From an uncultured archaeon (GTDB lineage: Archaea > Thermoproteota > Nitrososphaeria > Nitrososphaerales > CALBXV01): 11,663 bases of DNA. Below the pieces are notes generated by a model, which ran no database searches, was not told where the DNA came from, and worked only from the letters and a program-made list of their open reading frames with translations. The DNA is taken from NCBI GenBank assembly GCA_937890045.1, contig CALBXV010000028.1, positions 1 through 11,663 of the forward strand, given 5' to 3'. The position numbers were made by a program, and so were the translations under genes. Below are positions 1 to 6,192 of the stretch, piece by piece; positions within the stretch are counted from its first letter, which is position 1; each line of letters begins with the position of its first letter.

Positions 1-159
1 AAAGAGATGTTAGAGTGTATTGAGGAGTTAAGGGAAGAAATAGAGGAACAGAATAGAGTATTGAGGGAGATGATGGGAGTTATAGGTTGGCAGGAGATGA
101 AACTTAAGGAAGCTTGGATTAAAATAGGAGATGAAGATGAAGATAAATGTACCTGTTAG
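1..159 (+). CDS. partial acidic helical protein of unknown function
   Basis: An open frame enters from the left edge and stops at TAG 157-159, leaving 52 visible residues. The true start is unknown: it may lie upstream, or it could be the in-frame ATG at 7. The visible part is highly charged and mostly helical in character, with repeated Glu-rich stretches and leucines at heptad-like spacing, suggesting a short coiled coil. It ends with an acidic run followed by Cys-Thr-Cys. I do not recognise a family. Its codons (AGG/AGA Arg, GAG/GAA Glu) match the downstream genes, which supports real coding. The next small gene begins inside its last codons, as in the rest of this compact cluster. Confidence 0.6.
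   Translation, partial: KEMLECIEELREEIEEQNRVLREMMGVIGWQEMKLKEAWIKIGDEDEDKCTC
126..130 (+). promoter_or_regulatory. Shine-Dalgarno deciding the start of the 39-residue membrane protein
   Basis: AGGAG lies directly against an ATG at 131 (no spacer) but six bases before a second in-frame ATG at 137. Normal spacing favours 137 as the start. Confidence 0.55.
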
Positions 160-256
160 ATATTGGCTTCCTGGAAATTGGCTTAAAAGTAAACTCGTTA
201 TTACTCTTATTTTTCTAATATCATTTATATTAATCTGGTGTGCTCATCTTGAATGA
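137..256 (+). CDS. 39-residue single-span membrane protein, unknown function
   Basis: This small gene is in a different frame from the one it overlaps at 137-159. A Shine-Dalgarno six bases upstream selects ATG 137 over ATG 131, which would add two residues. The protein has a polar, basic N-terminus (Arg8, Lys17, Lys19) and then one continuous hydrophobic segment at about residues 20-36, ending Cys-Ala-His-Leu-Glu. By the positive-inside rule the N-terminus would be cytoplasmic. There is no signal-peptidase II lipobox pattern. Residues 10-14 (Trp-Leu-Pro-Gly-Asn) are encoded by a 17-base stretch repeated exactly within the RNA polymerase gene. Many T7-like phages carry tiny membrane proteins before the polymerase, some of which inhibit host functions, but no specific role can be assigned. 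Confidence 0.6.
   Translation: MKINVPVRYWLPGNWLKSKLVITLIFLISFILIWCAHLE
162..178 (+). repeat. 17-bp direct repeat, copy 1
   Basis: The 17 bases ATTGGCTTCCTGGAAAT recur exactly at 1245-1261. In both places the repeat is read in the same phase and encodes Trp-Leu-Pro-Gly-Asn. Here it lies in the 39-residue membrane protein. Confidence 0.6.
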
Positions 257-548
257 ACTTTTAGTTACATTAATGCTGGTACTACCTTCTCCTGATAAAA
301 TGGTAGCTTGGACTGTGAACCAAGTTCCTACTCAAATTCAGGTTATCCATGAGAGTGGACTAGAAGTCAGCTATGGGGCTCTTAATGTACCTTGTCATCT
401 TGAGCCCAAGACTCAACAGGAGATGGTATTTAAGATTGAGACAGGCAGCATGGATGAATGTTACTTGGTTATGGATATAAATAGTCCACTCTTTGTTAGA
501 CATCCATTTTTCTGGATGAGAGTGAAGGAGACTAATGCTTTGGATTGA
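240..548 (+). CDS. protein of unknown function with hydrophobic N-terminus
   Basis: The frame is open from a GTG at 240, giving 102 residues. No Shine-Dalgarno is visible, and the start may instead be TTG 250 or ATG 272; GTG 240 and TTG 250 overlap the upstream stop (254-256), so translation is probably coupled. The first 16 or so residues are hydrophobic but lack the basic residues of a good signal peptide, so export is possible but not shown. The rest alternates short hydrophobic and polar stretches, more like a small beta domain than a helical one, with two cysteines. I recognise no family. It overlaps the next gene by 14 bases. Confidence 0.55.
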   Translation: MLILNELLVTLMLVLPSPDKMVAWTVNQVPTQIQVIHESGLEVSYGALNVPCHLEPKTQQEMVFKIETGSMDECYLVMDINSPLFVRHPFFWMRVKETNALD

Positions 549-777
549 ACTTACACTCTCATCTTTAACGCTTGTCTCAATCTGGATGATAACCAATAGA
601 AAACCTGGTGGAGTCTGGTTTGGACTGATATTACAGTTCTGCTGGGTAGCTATGTGGTTATTTTTAAAGACCTATGGTTTTATTTTGATAGATTGTGGGA
701 TTATCGGTATTTACAGTCAACGTTTACTTTATAACTACAAAATAAAAAATTATGTTTCAGAGACAGAAAGACCTTGA
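535..777 (+). CDS. small polytopic membrane protein, unknown function
   Basis: ATG 535 has AAGGAG at 525-530, inside the end of the previous gene. The 80-residue product is strongly hydrophobic, with likely spans at about residues 2-19, 27-44 and 47-61, a short Asn-Arg-Lys-Pro-Gly-Gly turn between the first two, and a polar basic C-terminal tail (about 62-80). Two or three spans are possible because the second and third are nearly continuous. Its last 26 bases overlap the start of the RNA polymerase gene. Its place before the polymerase suggests an early gene. A holin-like role is conceivable from size and topology, but lysis genes are usually elsewhere in T7-like genomes, so function is left open. 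Confidence 0.65.
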   Translation: MLWIELTLSSLTLVSIWMITNRKPGGVWFGLILQFCWVAMWLFLKTYGFILIDCGIIGIYSQRLLYNYKIKNYVSETERP

Positions 778-3127
778 AGCAGAGATGGTATCTCTTGGTA
801 TCAAGAGATTCAGAGAGGAAAACAGGAAAGCTAGGAAGGGGAAGCATGAATCTACTACTCCTGCTGGAATACAGTTCCTAAGAAAAGGAGTAGAGAAAGT
901 AGAGAAGGAGCTCAAAGGTCTCATGGATAAGTATAATAAGGGAGTTCCTACCAAGTATCCTAAGGATGCTATCCAGAGACTCTTTGAGTTACCTACTGAT
1001 GTTACAGCCTTCTTAGCTCTAAAGGCTTGTGTTAACCATTTATCCACTCCTGTTAAGTTGGTTAAGGTATCAACTGAGATAGGAGCCTTCTTAGAAGATG
1101 AAGCTAGGTTCAGGTATTTCCAGAAAGTCAATCCAGCTTTGTTTGGAGTAGTGACTAGGGATTTAACCAAGAGGACTACTAATTACAGGAAACAGAAGAG
1201 AGTCCTAGTCCACTCTGAGAAGAAAGCTAACTTGGGGTGGAAGAATTGGCTTCCTGGAAATAAAGTTAGATTAGGGCAGATGCTGACTGAACTAGTTTGT
1301 ATTACTACTAAGCTGTTTGAGATCAAGCAGCATACTGAGGACTCACAGAAGAGGAGAACTATCTTCTGGCTGGAAGCTACTGCTGAGTCTCTTAAGTGGG
1401 TTGAAAAGAAGAACTCTATCTGTGAGCTCTACAATCCTGTAAAGCTTCCTTGTCTTATTCCACCTAGAAAATGGGAGTCAGTCTACTCAGGTGGGTACTA
1501 TACCTATACAGGATTGAACTTCATTAAGACAATGGATAGCTCTTACCTAGATATGATTAACCTGAGGAAGCCTAAAGAGGTCTTTCAGGCTGTGAACATA
1601 GTCCAGGAGACTGCTTGGAGAGTAAATAAGGAAGTATTTGAGGTTATGGATACCTTGTTTAACTCTAAAGCAAGCTCAAAGGTTATTCCAGAGTTCTTTG
1701 AGAGAACCATGCCGATTCCTTATCCTAAAAAAGGAACTAAAGAGGAGCAAGTAGAGTGGAAAAGGCTTGCTACTCACATGTACTCAGATAATGTAAAACG
1801 TAAAACCAAGAGAATCCAATTCAGTCAACTCATGTGGACTGCCAGGAAGTTTAAGAATGAGAAGATGTTTTACTTTCCTCATACAGTAGACTTCAGGGGT
1901 AGACTGTACGCTAATACTGCCTTCCTTAATCCTCAGGGGGAAGACTCAGCTAGGGGTTTGCTTGAGTTTTCTGTAGGGAAACCTATGGGAGACTCAGGTA
2001 AGCCTTGGCTTGAAGTCCACTTAGCTAACTGCTATGGGTATGATAAGGTATCTCTGGAAGAGAGGGTAGAGTGGGTAGAGCATCATAGGGACAGTATTAT
2101 TATGACAGGATCAGATCCACTAGACTATAAGTGGTGGATGGATGCGGATAAACCTTGGCAGTTTCTAAGAGCTTGCTTGGAGTATGTAAAGGTAGATAAA
2201 GATCCAGAGTATGTTAGTCACCTACCAATTACTGTGGATGGTTCCTGTAACGGCTTACAACATTTCTCTGCTATGCTTAAGGATGAAAAAGGGGGTAAGT
2301 CAGTGAACCTTCTGCCTTCTGATGAGCCACAGGATGTCTATGAGATAGTAACACAGGCTGTTATTAAGAGAGTAGAGGCTGATCCAGAGAGTATCATTCA
2401 AGCTGGAGATATAAACAGGGCTCTCATTAAAAGACCAGTAATGACTACTCCTTATGGAGCAACTCTATATGGCATGAGAGACCAGCTACATGAGGAATAC
2501 AAGAAGCAACTGGATAAGGGGGTAGAGTTTCCTACCATCAAGAAGGATGAGGATCTATGGAAATACTGTAAGTATCAGGCTCTCCATATTTATAATGCTA
2601 TTGGGGAGACTGTAGTTTCTGCTAGAGAAGGAATGAGGTGGCTCCAGGATGCTGCTAAAATCATGAGTAAAACAGATAAGCCTATCTACTGGACTCTACC
2701 TACAGGTTTTATCGTAAAGCAGAAGTATATGAAGCCTGTGGTTAAAGAGGTCAAGACAATATTAAATGGTAAACTGGCTTCTCTGTTTTCAGCTCATCAC
2801 ATGGCTGATAAAATGGATAAGGTGAGACAGGCAAACGGAATAGCTCCAAATTTTGTTCATAGCTTGGATGCCTGTCACCTCATGAAAACAGTTTTGGCAT
2901 CTTATATGGACATACAGAGCTTTGCTGTGGTTCATGATTCGTTTGGAACCCATGCCTGTGATATGGAAACCTTGAGTGAGAACTTGAGAAAGACTTTCAT
3001 TGAACTCTACTCTGAGGATGTCTTAGCTAAGTTTGCACAAGAACAATCTGAGAAACTTCCAGATTTACCTAGATATGGAACCTTAAATATAGAGGATGTA
3101 GCCAATGCCGAATTCTTTTTTAGCTAA
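752..3127 (+). CDS. T7-like single-subunit DNA-dependent RNA polymerase
   Basis: This 791-residue enzyme would transcribe phage middle and late genes from phage-specific promoters. The palm and fingers motifs are clear: the DFRGR-LY segment; motif A around Asp496 (VDGSCNGLQHFSAM, T7 Asp537); motif B with Lys560 and Tyr568 (T7 Lys631 and Tyr639, same eight-residue spacing); and motif C His-Asp729-Ser-Phe-Gly (T7 Asp812). GIAPNFVHS precedes motif C and the chain ends in the aromatic foot EFFFS, like FAFA in T7. T7 RNAP has 883 residues; about 30 of the difference is a missing insertion between motifs A and B, and the N-terminus is also shorter. ATG 752 has no Shine-Dalgarno and overlaps the previous gene by 26 bases; an in-frame ATG at 785 is an alternative. 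Of its 39 Arg codons, 38 are AGA/AGG. Confidence 0.97.
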   Translation: MFQRQKDLEAEMVSLGIKRFREENRKARKGKHESTTPAGIQFLRKGVEKVEKELKGLMDKYNKGVPTKYPKDAIQRLFELPTDVTAFLALKACVNHLSTPVKLVKVSTEIGAFLEDEARFRYFQKVNPALFGVVTRDLTKRTTNYRKQKRVLVHSEKKANLGWKNWLPGNKVRLGQMLTELVCITTKLFEIKQHTEDSQKRRTIFWLEATAESLKWVEKKNSICELYNPVKLPCLIPPRKWESVYSGGYYTYTGLNFIKTMDSSYLDMINLRKPKEVFQAVNIVQETAWRVNKEVFEVMDTLFNSKASSKVIPEFFERTMPIPYPKKGTKEEQVEWKRLATHMYSDNVKRKTKRIQFSQLMWTARKFKNEKMFYFPHTVDFRGRLYANTAFLNPQGEDSARGLLEFSVGKPMGDSGKPWLEVHLANCYGYDKVSLEERVEWVEHHRDSIIMTGSDPLDYKWWMDADKPWQFLRACLEYVKVDKDPEYVSHLPITVDGSCNGLQHFSAMLKDEKGGKSVNLLPSDEPQDVYEIVTQAVIKRVEADPESIIQAGDINRALIKRPVMTTPYGATLYGMRDQLHEEYKKQLDKGVEFPTIKKDEDLWKYCKYQALHIYNAIGETVVSAREGMRWLQDAAKIMSKTDKPIYWTLPTGFIVKQKYMKPVVKEVKTILNGKLASLFSAHHMADKMDKVRQANGIAPNFVHSLDACHLMKTVLASYMDIQSFAVVHDSFGTHACDMETLSENLRKTFIELYSEDVLAKFAQEQSEKLPDLPRYGTLNIEDVANAEFFFS
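1245..1261 (+). repeat. 17-bp direct repeat, copy 2
   Basis: Exact copy of the 17 bases at 162-178, here inside the N-terminal part of the RNA polymerase gene and again encoding Trp-Leu-Pro-Gly-Asn in phase. Confidence 0.6.
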
Positions 3128-3371
3128 TACTGATGTAAAAAAGGTATCAGAGGGAATGATTAAGTTAGTAAGTAGTATTGAGGGGTTTACAAAGGCTGAG
3201 AAGTGTGCTATAATAGCATCTGTATTTAGTTGTTTATTTCGACATAAACTTTCTCATGAAAGGAGTTTGACTGATGTAATGTATATTGTTAATAATATGA
3301 GAACAGACTGTAAGATTAAAAAGCTTCCTGAGTTTGGTGCAGCAGAAAATTTTATTAAAGGAGAAATTTAA
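3105..3371 (+). CDS. 88-residue helical protein of unknown function
   Basis: ATG 3105 overlaps the last 23 bases of the RNA polymerase gene and has AGAGG nine bases upstream. The product is small, soluble and predicted mainly helical: a central segment (about residues 18-65) alternates hydrophobic and basic residues, and the C-terminus reads PEFGAAENFIKGEI. There is no membrane segment and no metal-binding motif. It stops one base before the ssDNA-binding protein start, and its last codons carry that gene's Shine-Dalgarno. Its position between RNAP and SSB invites the idea of a transcription or replication accessory factor, but I recognise no family and assign none. Confidence 0.75.
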   Translation: MPNSFLANTDVKKVSEGMIKLVSSIEGFTKAEKCAIIASVFSCLFRHKLSHERSLTDVMYIVNNMRTDCKIKKLPEFGAAENFIKGEI

Positions 3372-3372
3372 A

Positions 3373-3945
3373 ATGGCAGATAAAATCCCAATGAATATTT
3401 CACCAGTAGGGGTAGCATCCTATCCTCATCTCAACAAACCAGACACTCGTTTTGATGATGATGGTATCTATCAGGTGAACATGCTTTACACTAAGAAGGA
3501 AGTAAAACCTATTCAAGAGATTGTAGAGCCACTGATGGATGGTGGGTTCCATAATCCCATTAAACCAGAGGTAGATGAGGATGATAAGCCCACAGGAAGG
3601 TATAATGTACGTTTTAAGATGAAGGCTATCATGAAGATTAAAGGAAAGCGTATAACACAAAGGCCAATTCTAACTGATACTGCTGGAAACCGTGTTATTA
3701 GCAACATTGGTGGGGGTAGCAAGCTGAGAATTGCTTATCAGGCTGTGCCATTTGATCAAGGTAAGGGTGGAGTTACACTTAGAATGAGGGCTGTACGAGT
3801 AGTTGAGCTTGTAGAATATACTCCTGGAGTTCAGTGGGGAGTAGAGGATGAAGGTTTTGAGGAAGAAAAATCTAGTGATAGTACAGGTGATGAGTTTGAG
3901 ATTGTTCTTAATAATAACAACTCAGATGAAGACGAGGACTTCTGA
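3373..3945 (+). CDS. gp2.5-like single-stranded DNA-binding protein
   Basis: The product coats single-stranded DNA and, as T7 gp2.5 does, would contact the helicase and polymerase through its acidic tail. It has 190 residues (T7 gp2.5 has 232). The start is ATG 3373, with AAAGGAG ten bases upstream; a GTG at 3334 in the same frame would run back into the upstream gene and is rejected. The body (about 1-155) has the alternating beta-strand character of an OB fold with scattered basic residues. From about residue 158 the chain is strongly acidic and ends Asp-Glu-Asp-Glu-Asp-Phe, the acidic tail with terminal Phe typical of gp2.5. Gene order (after RNAP, before endonuclease I) agrees. Five of its ten Arg codons are CGN, unlike the RNA polymerase gene. 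Confidence 0.9.
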   Translation: MADKIPMNISPVGVASYPHLNKPDTRFDDDGIYQVNMLYTKKEVKPIQEIVEPLMDGGFHNPIKPEVDEDDKPTGRYNVRFKMKAIMKIKGKRITQRPILTDTAGNRVISNIGGGSKLRIAYQAVPFDQGKGGVTLRMRAVRVVELVEYTPGVQWGVEDEGFEEEKSSDSTGDEFEIVLNNNNSDEDEDF

Positions 3946-3947
3946 TT

Positions 3948-4166
3948 ATGGCTTCTTATGACGATTGGAGAGCATTAGATACAGAAGACTTGGTGTCTAG
4001 AGTTAGGGAACTACCTGATGAGACTCTAGCAAGACTTGTAGAGTATGTCCAGATTCTCTGTGATTCAGGTAGCTTTCCTAAGGAGACGTTTTTTGAGGTT
4101 TCTCAAACGGCTAAACTAGTTTATAATCTATTACACCCACAGAAAAATGATAATACCACCAATTAA
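3948..4166 (+). CDS. 72-residue protein of unknown function
   Basis: ATG 3948 lies two bases after the SSB stop, with GAGGA about nine bases upstream inside the SSB tail codons. The product is small, acidic at its N-terminus and probably all helical, with leucine-rich stretches (about residues 15-38 and 52-62) and no recognisable motif. It overlaps the endonuclease I start by 20 bases, so its translation probably feeds ribosomes into that gene, which lacks a clear Shine-Dalgarno. Function unknown. Confidence 0.7.
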   Translation: MASYDDWRALDTEDLVSRVRELPDETLARLVEYVQILCDSGSFPKETFFEVSQTAKLVYNLLHPQKNDNTTN

Positions 4167-4572
4167 TCATAAACAAAGGATCAGGGGTATACGAGAGGGA
4201 TACAGAAGTGGCTTAGAAGAGTCTATAGCCAGCCAGCTAAGTCGGCAAGTTGGTGTATCTTGGACTTATGAATCAGAAAGAATCCAGTATATCCCTGATC
4301 CTAGACATTATTTACCGGACTTCATAGTACAAGGTAACAATAAAACGATTTATATTGAAACTAAGGGGAGATTTCTAGGGAAGGATAGAGCTAAACATGC
4401 TCTTATTAAGAAGCAGCATCCTGAGATTGATCTCCGATTTGTTTTTACTAATCCCAAACAAAAACTATATAAAGGATCTAAAACTACATACGGTGATTGG
4501 TGTGAGAAACACGGATTTTTATACTCAAAAAGGAGCATACCAGATATATGGATACAGGAGCTCAAAGAGTAG
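4147..4572 (+). CDS. endonuclease I, T7 gp3-like Holliday junction resolvase
   Basis: The family cleaves branched DNA: it resolves four-way junctions during replication and recombination and helps degrade host DNA. The 141-residue chain (T7: 149) keeps the nuclease residues: Glu24 in RSGLEE (T7 Glu20), Asp58 in YLPDF (T7 Asp55), and Glu71 and Lys73 in IETKG (T7 Glu65 and Lys67). The C-terminal half also follows T7, with KLYKGS, then TYGDWCEKHG, then IP-x-x-WI. The start at ATG 4147 sits inside the preceding small gene without a clear Shine-Dalgarno, so coupling is likely. It overlaps the primase-helicase by 25 bases, leaving no room for the T7 lysozyme gene 3.5 that lies here in T7. Confidence 0.95.
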   Translation: MIIPPINHKQRIRGIREGYRSGLEESIASQLSRQVGVSWTYESERIQYIPDPRHYLPDFIVQGNNKTIYIETKGRFLGKDRAKHALIKKQHPEIDLRFVFTNPKQKLYKGSKTTYGDWCEKHGFLYSKRSIPDIWIQELKE

Positions 4573-6158
4573 TTCATGAATCGTGTCCTAAATGTGGTTC
4601 AAAAGATAATTTAGGGAGATATCCAGATGGGCATGCGTATTGTTTTGGTAGCGAGTGTGATTATATGGAGCATAATAATAGCGACAGTAAGCCTGTGGGG
4701 AAAGTACTCTCCACAAGTAATGGATTTCCTAAAGCAGGAAACTATGAGCCCCTTAATAAAAGAGGAATCTCCCAAGAAACCTGTAGATTTTTCGGTTACA
4801 AGGTAGGGAAGCTCTCAGGTAGTAAGGTTCATATTGCTCCTTATTACAATGATGAGGGTGAGCTCATAGCTCAACAGCTAAGGACTAAGAATAAAGACTT
4901 CCCTATACTAGGAGAAGCTAGGAGTTTAGGGTTGTGGGGAAAACAGTGTTGGACCTCTGGAAAATATATTGTTATTACTGAAGGGCAGATAGATGCTATG
5001 TCTGTGGCTGAGGTTAATAACTGTAAGTATCCAGTGGTGTCAATCCCTAATGGTGTAGGATCTGCTTGTAAAGCTGTAAGCAAGGATTTAGAGTGGATCT
5101 TGGAGAACTTCCAAGAAGTTGTACTGATGTTTGACTCTGATCCTCAAGGTAAAAGCACAGCTCGTAAAGTAGCAGAGCTATTTCCACCAGGACGGTGTAA
5201 AATTGCATCTCTTCCACTGAAGGATGCTAATGAAATGCTTAAAGAAGATAGAGGAAGTGAGGTTGTTAATGCTATCTTCAGAGCTAGTACATATCGTCCA
5301 GACGGTATTATTGCAGGAGAGGATACTTGGGAGCTTGTGAACATTCCAATGCAAGCTGCTGATATGGAGTATCCTTGGCAGGGACTTAATAACTTAACAT
5401 TAGGAGCTAGAAAAGGTGAACTCGTTACATTCTGTGCAGGAACTGGCGTGGGTAAATCGACTGCTGTTAAAGAAATTGCATCTTACTTCCTCAGCAAAGG
5501 AGAGACAATCGGCTATATCGCTCTTGAGGAATCTGTACGACAGGCATCCATCGACTTTATGTCTATCGAAGCCAATAAAATGCTCCACCTCCAAAATGAT
5601 TTAGATGAAAAATATTTAAGGGATATATGGGAAAAGACTTTAAACACAGGAAGGATATATCTTTATGATCATTGGGGAAGCTTGGATGGAGAAGTTCTCG
5701 CAAATAGAATTCGCTACTTGGTTAGGAATTGCTCAGTTGGTTGGATCGTTATTGATCATATATCTATTATGGTTAGTGGTATTGAAGGTGGTGATGAAAG
5801 GCGATTGATCGATAATTTAATGACTAAGCTTAGATCTTTAGCTGAGGAACTGAACATAGGTATGCTTATAGTTTCTCATCTAAAAAAACCTAGTGATGGA
5901 AGAGGACATGAGGATGGAAGAAAAATTACACTTAATGACGTTAGAGGGAGTGGAAGCATATCTCAGCTTAGCGATTTCGTTATTGGACTCGAAAGAAACC
6001 AACAGGAAGACGGTGAAACAACTGTTAGAATTCTTAAGGCAAGGTATAAGGGAAGCTCTACAGGTATTGCGACCAAGCTGTACTACGACAGAGAAACAGG
6101 AAGACTCAGAGAGTGTGGAACCTTTGATGCTATCAAAACTAAATCAGAGAGTTTCTAA
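4548..6158 (+). CDS. T7 gp4-like primase-helicase
   Basis: This bifunctional enzyme makes RNA primers and unwinds DNA as a ring. The 536 residues (T7 gp4: 566) contain, in order: a zinc-binding domain with Cys13, Cys16, Cys32 and Cys37; a TOPRIM primase core with Glu145 (TEGQIDAM) and the Asp196-x-Asp198 pair; and a RecA-like helicase with Walker A GTGVGKST (Lys303; T7 Lys318), catalytic Glu328 in LEES (T7 Glu343), Walker B ending at Asp403, and His444 in SHLKKP (T7 His465). The ILKARYKGSSTG segment provides the arginine-finger region. All key residues are present. The start is ATG 4548, with AGGAG 12 bases upstream inside the endonuclease I gene. The intact zinc domain means this is the full-length, 4A-type form. 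Confidence 0.97.
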   Translation: MDTGAQRVVHESCPKCGSKDNLGRYPDGHAYCFGSECDYMEHNNSDSKPVGKVLSTSNGFPKAGNYEPLNKRGISQETCRFFGYKVGKLSGSKVHIAPYYNDEGELIAQQLRTKNKDFPILGEARSLGLWGKQCWTSGKYIVITEGQIDAMSVAEVNNCKYPVVSIPNGVGSACKAVSKDLEWILENFQEVVLMFDSDPQGKSTARKVAELFPPGRCKIASLPLKDANEMLKEDRGSEVVNAIFRASTYRPDGIIAGEDTWELVNIPMQAADMEYPWQGLNNLTLGARKGELVTFCAGTGVGKSTAVKEIASYFLSKGETIGYIALEESVRQASIDFMSIEANKMLHLQNDLDEKYLRDIWEKTLNTGRIYLYDHWGSLDGEVLANRIRYLVRNCSVGWIVIDHISIMVSGIEGGDERRLIDNLMTKLRSLAEELNIGMLIVSHLKKPSDGRGHEDGRKITLNDVRGSGSISQLSDFVIGLERNQQEDGETTVRILKARYKGSSTGIATKLYYDRETGRLRECGTFDAIKTKSESF

Positions 6159-6192
6159 ACTTGAAGACTTGCTAATTGGAGATGGTAAATGA
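6127..6192 (+). CDS. possible 21-residue leader ORF before the DNA polymerase
   Basis: In the frame +1 to the helicase, ATG 6127 opens a 21-residue ORF that crosses the helicase stop (6158) and ends in TGA 6190-6192, overlapping the polymerase start as ATGA. A similar ATGA junction links the MazG-like and reductase genes. The predicted peptide is amphipathic and helix-like. GGAA about six bases upstream could serve as a weak ribosome site. The same frame is open further upstream (from GTG 5893), but most of that lies under the helicase and looks like a shadow. It may only be a coupling device, or not translated at all. Confidence 0.22.
   Translation: MLSKLNQRVSKLEDLLIGDGK

Noticed and set aside
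137..548. Spanin-like nested gene pair
   Set aside because: The first protein has no periplasmic coiled coil and the second has no lipobox; the location before the RNA polymerase also does not fit lysis genes.
757..1170. 137-residue antisense ORF under the RNA polymerase
   Set aside because: It lies opposite conserved polymerase coding sequence, has no ribosome site or recognisable motif, and everything else in the window is on the + strand.
3267..3296. Sigma-70-like promoter (TTGACT, 18-base spacer, AATAAT) before the SSB gene
   Set aside because: Each box has one mismatch, the region is AT-rich and within a coding gene, and such matches are expected by chance.
5893..6126. Longer form of the micro-ORF under the 3' end of the helicase gene
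   Set aside because: The helicase frame here encodes conserved motifs (NDVRGSGS, ILKARYKG), and the alternative frame uses codons such as ACG, TCG and GCG that are rare in the real genes.
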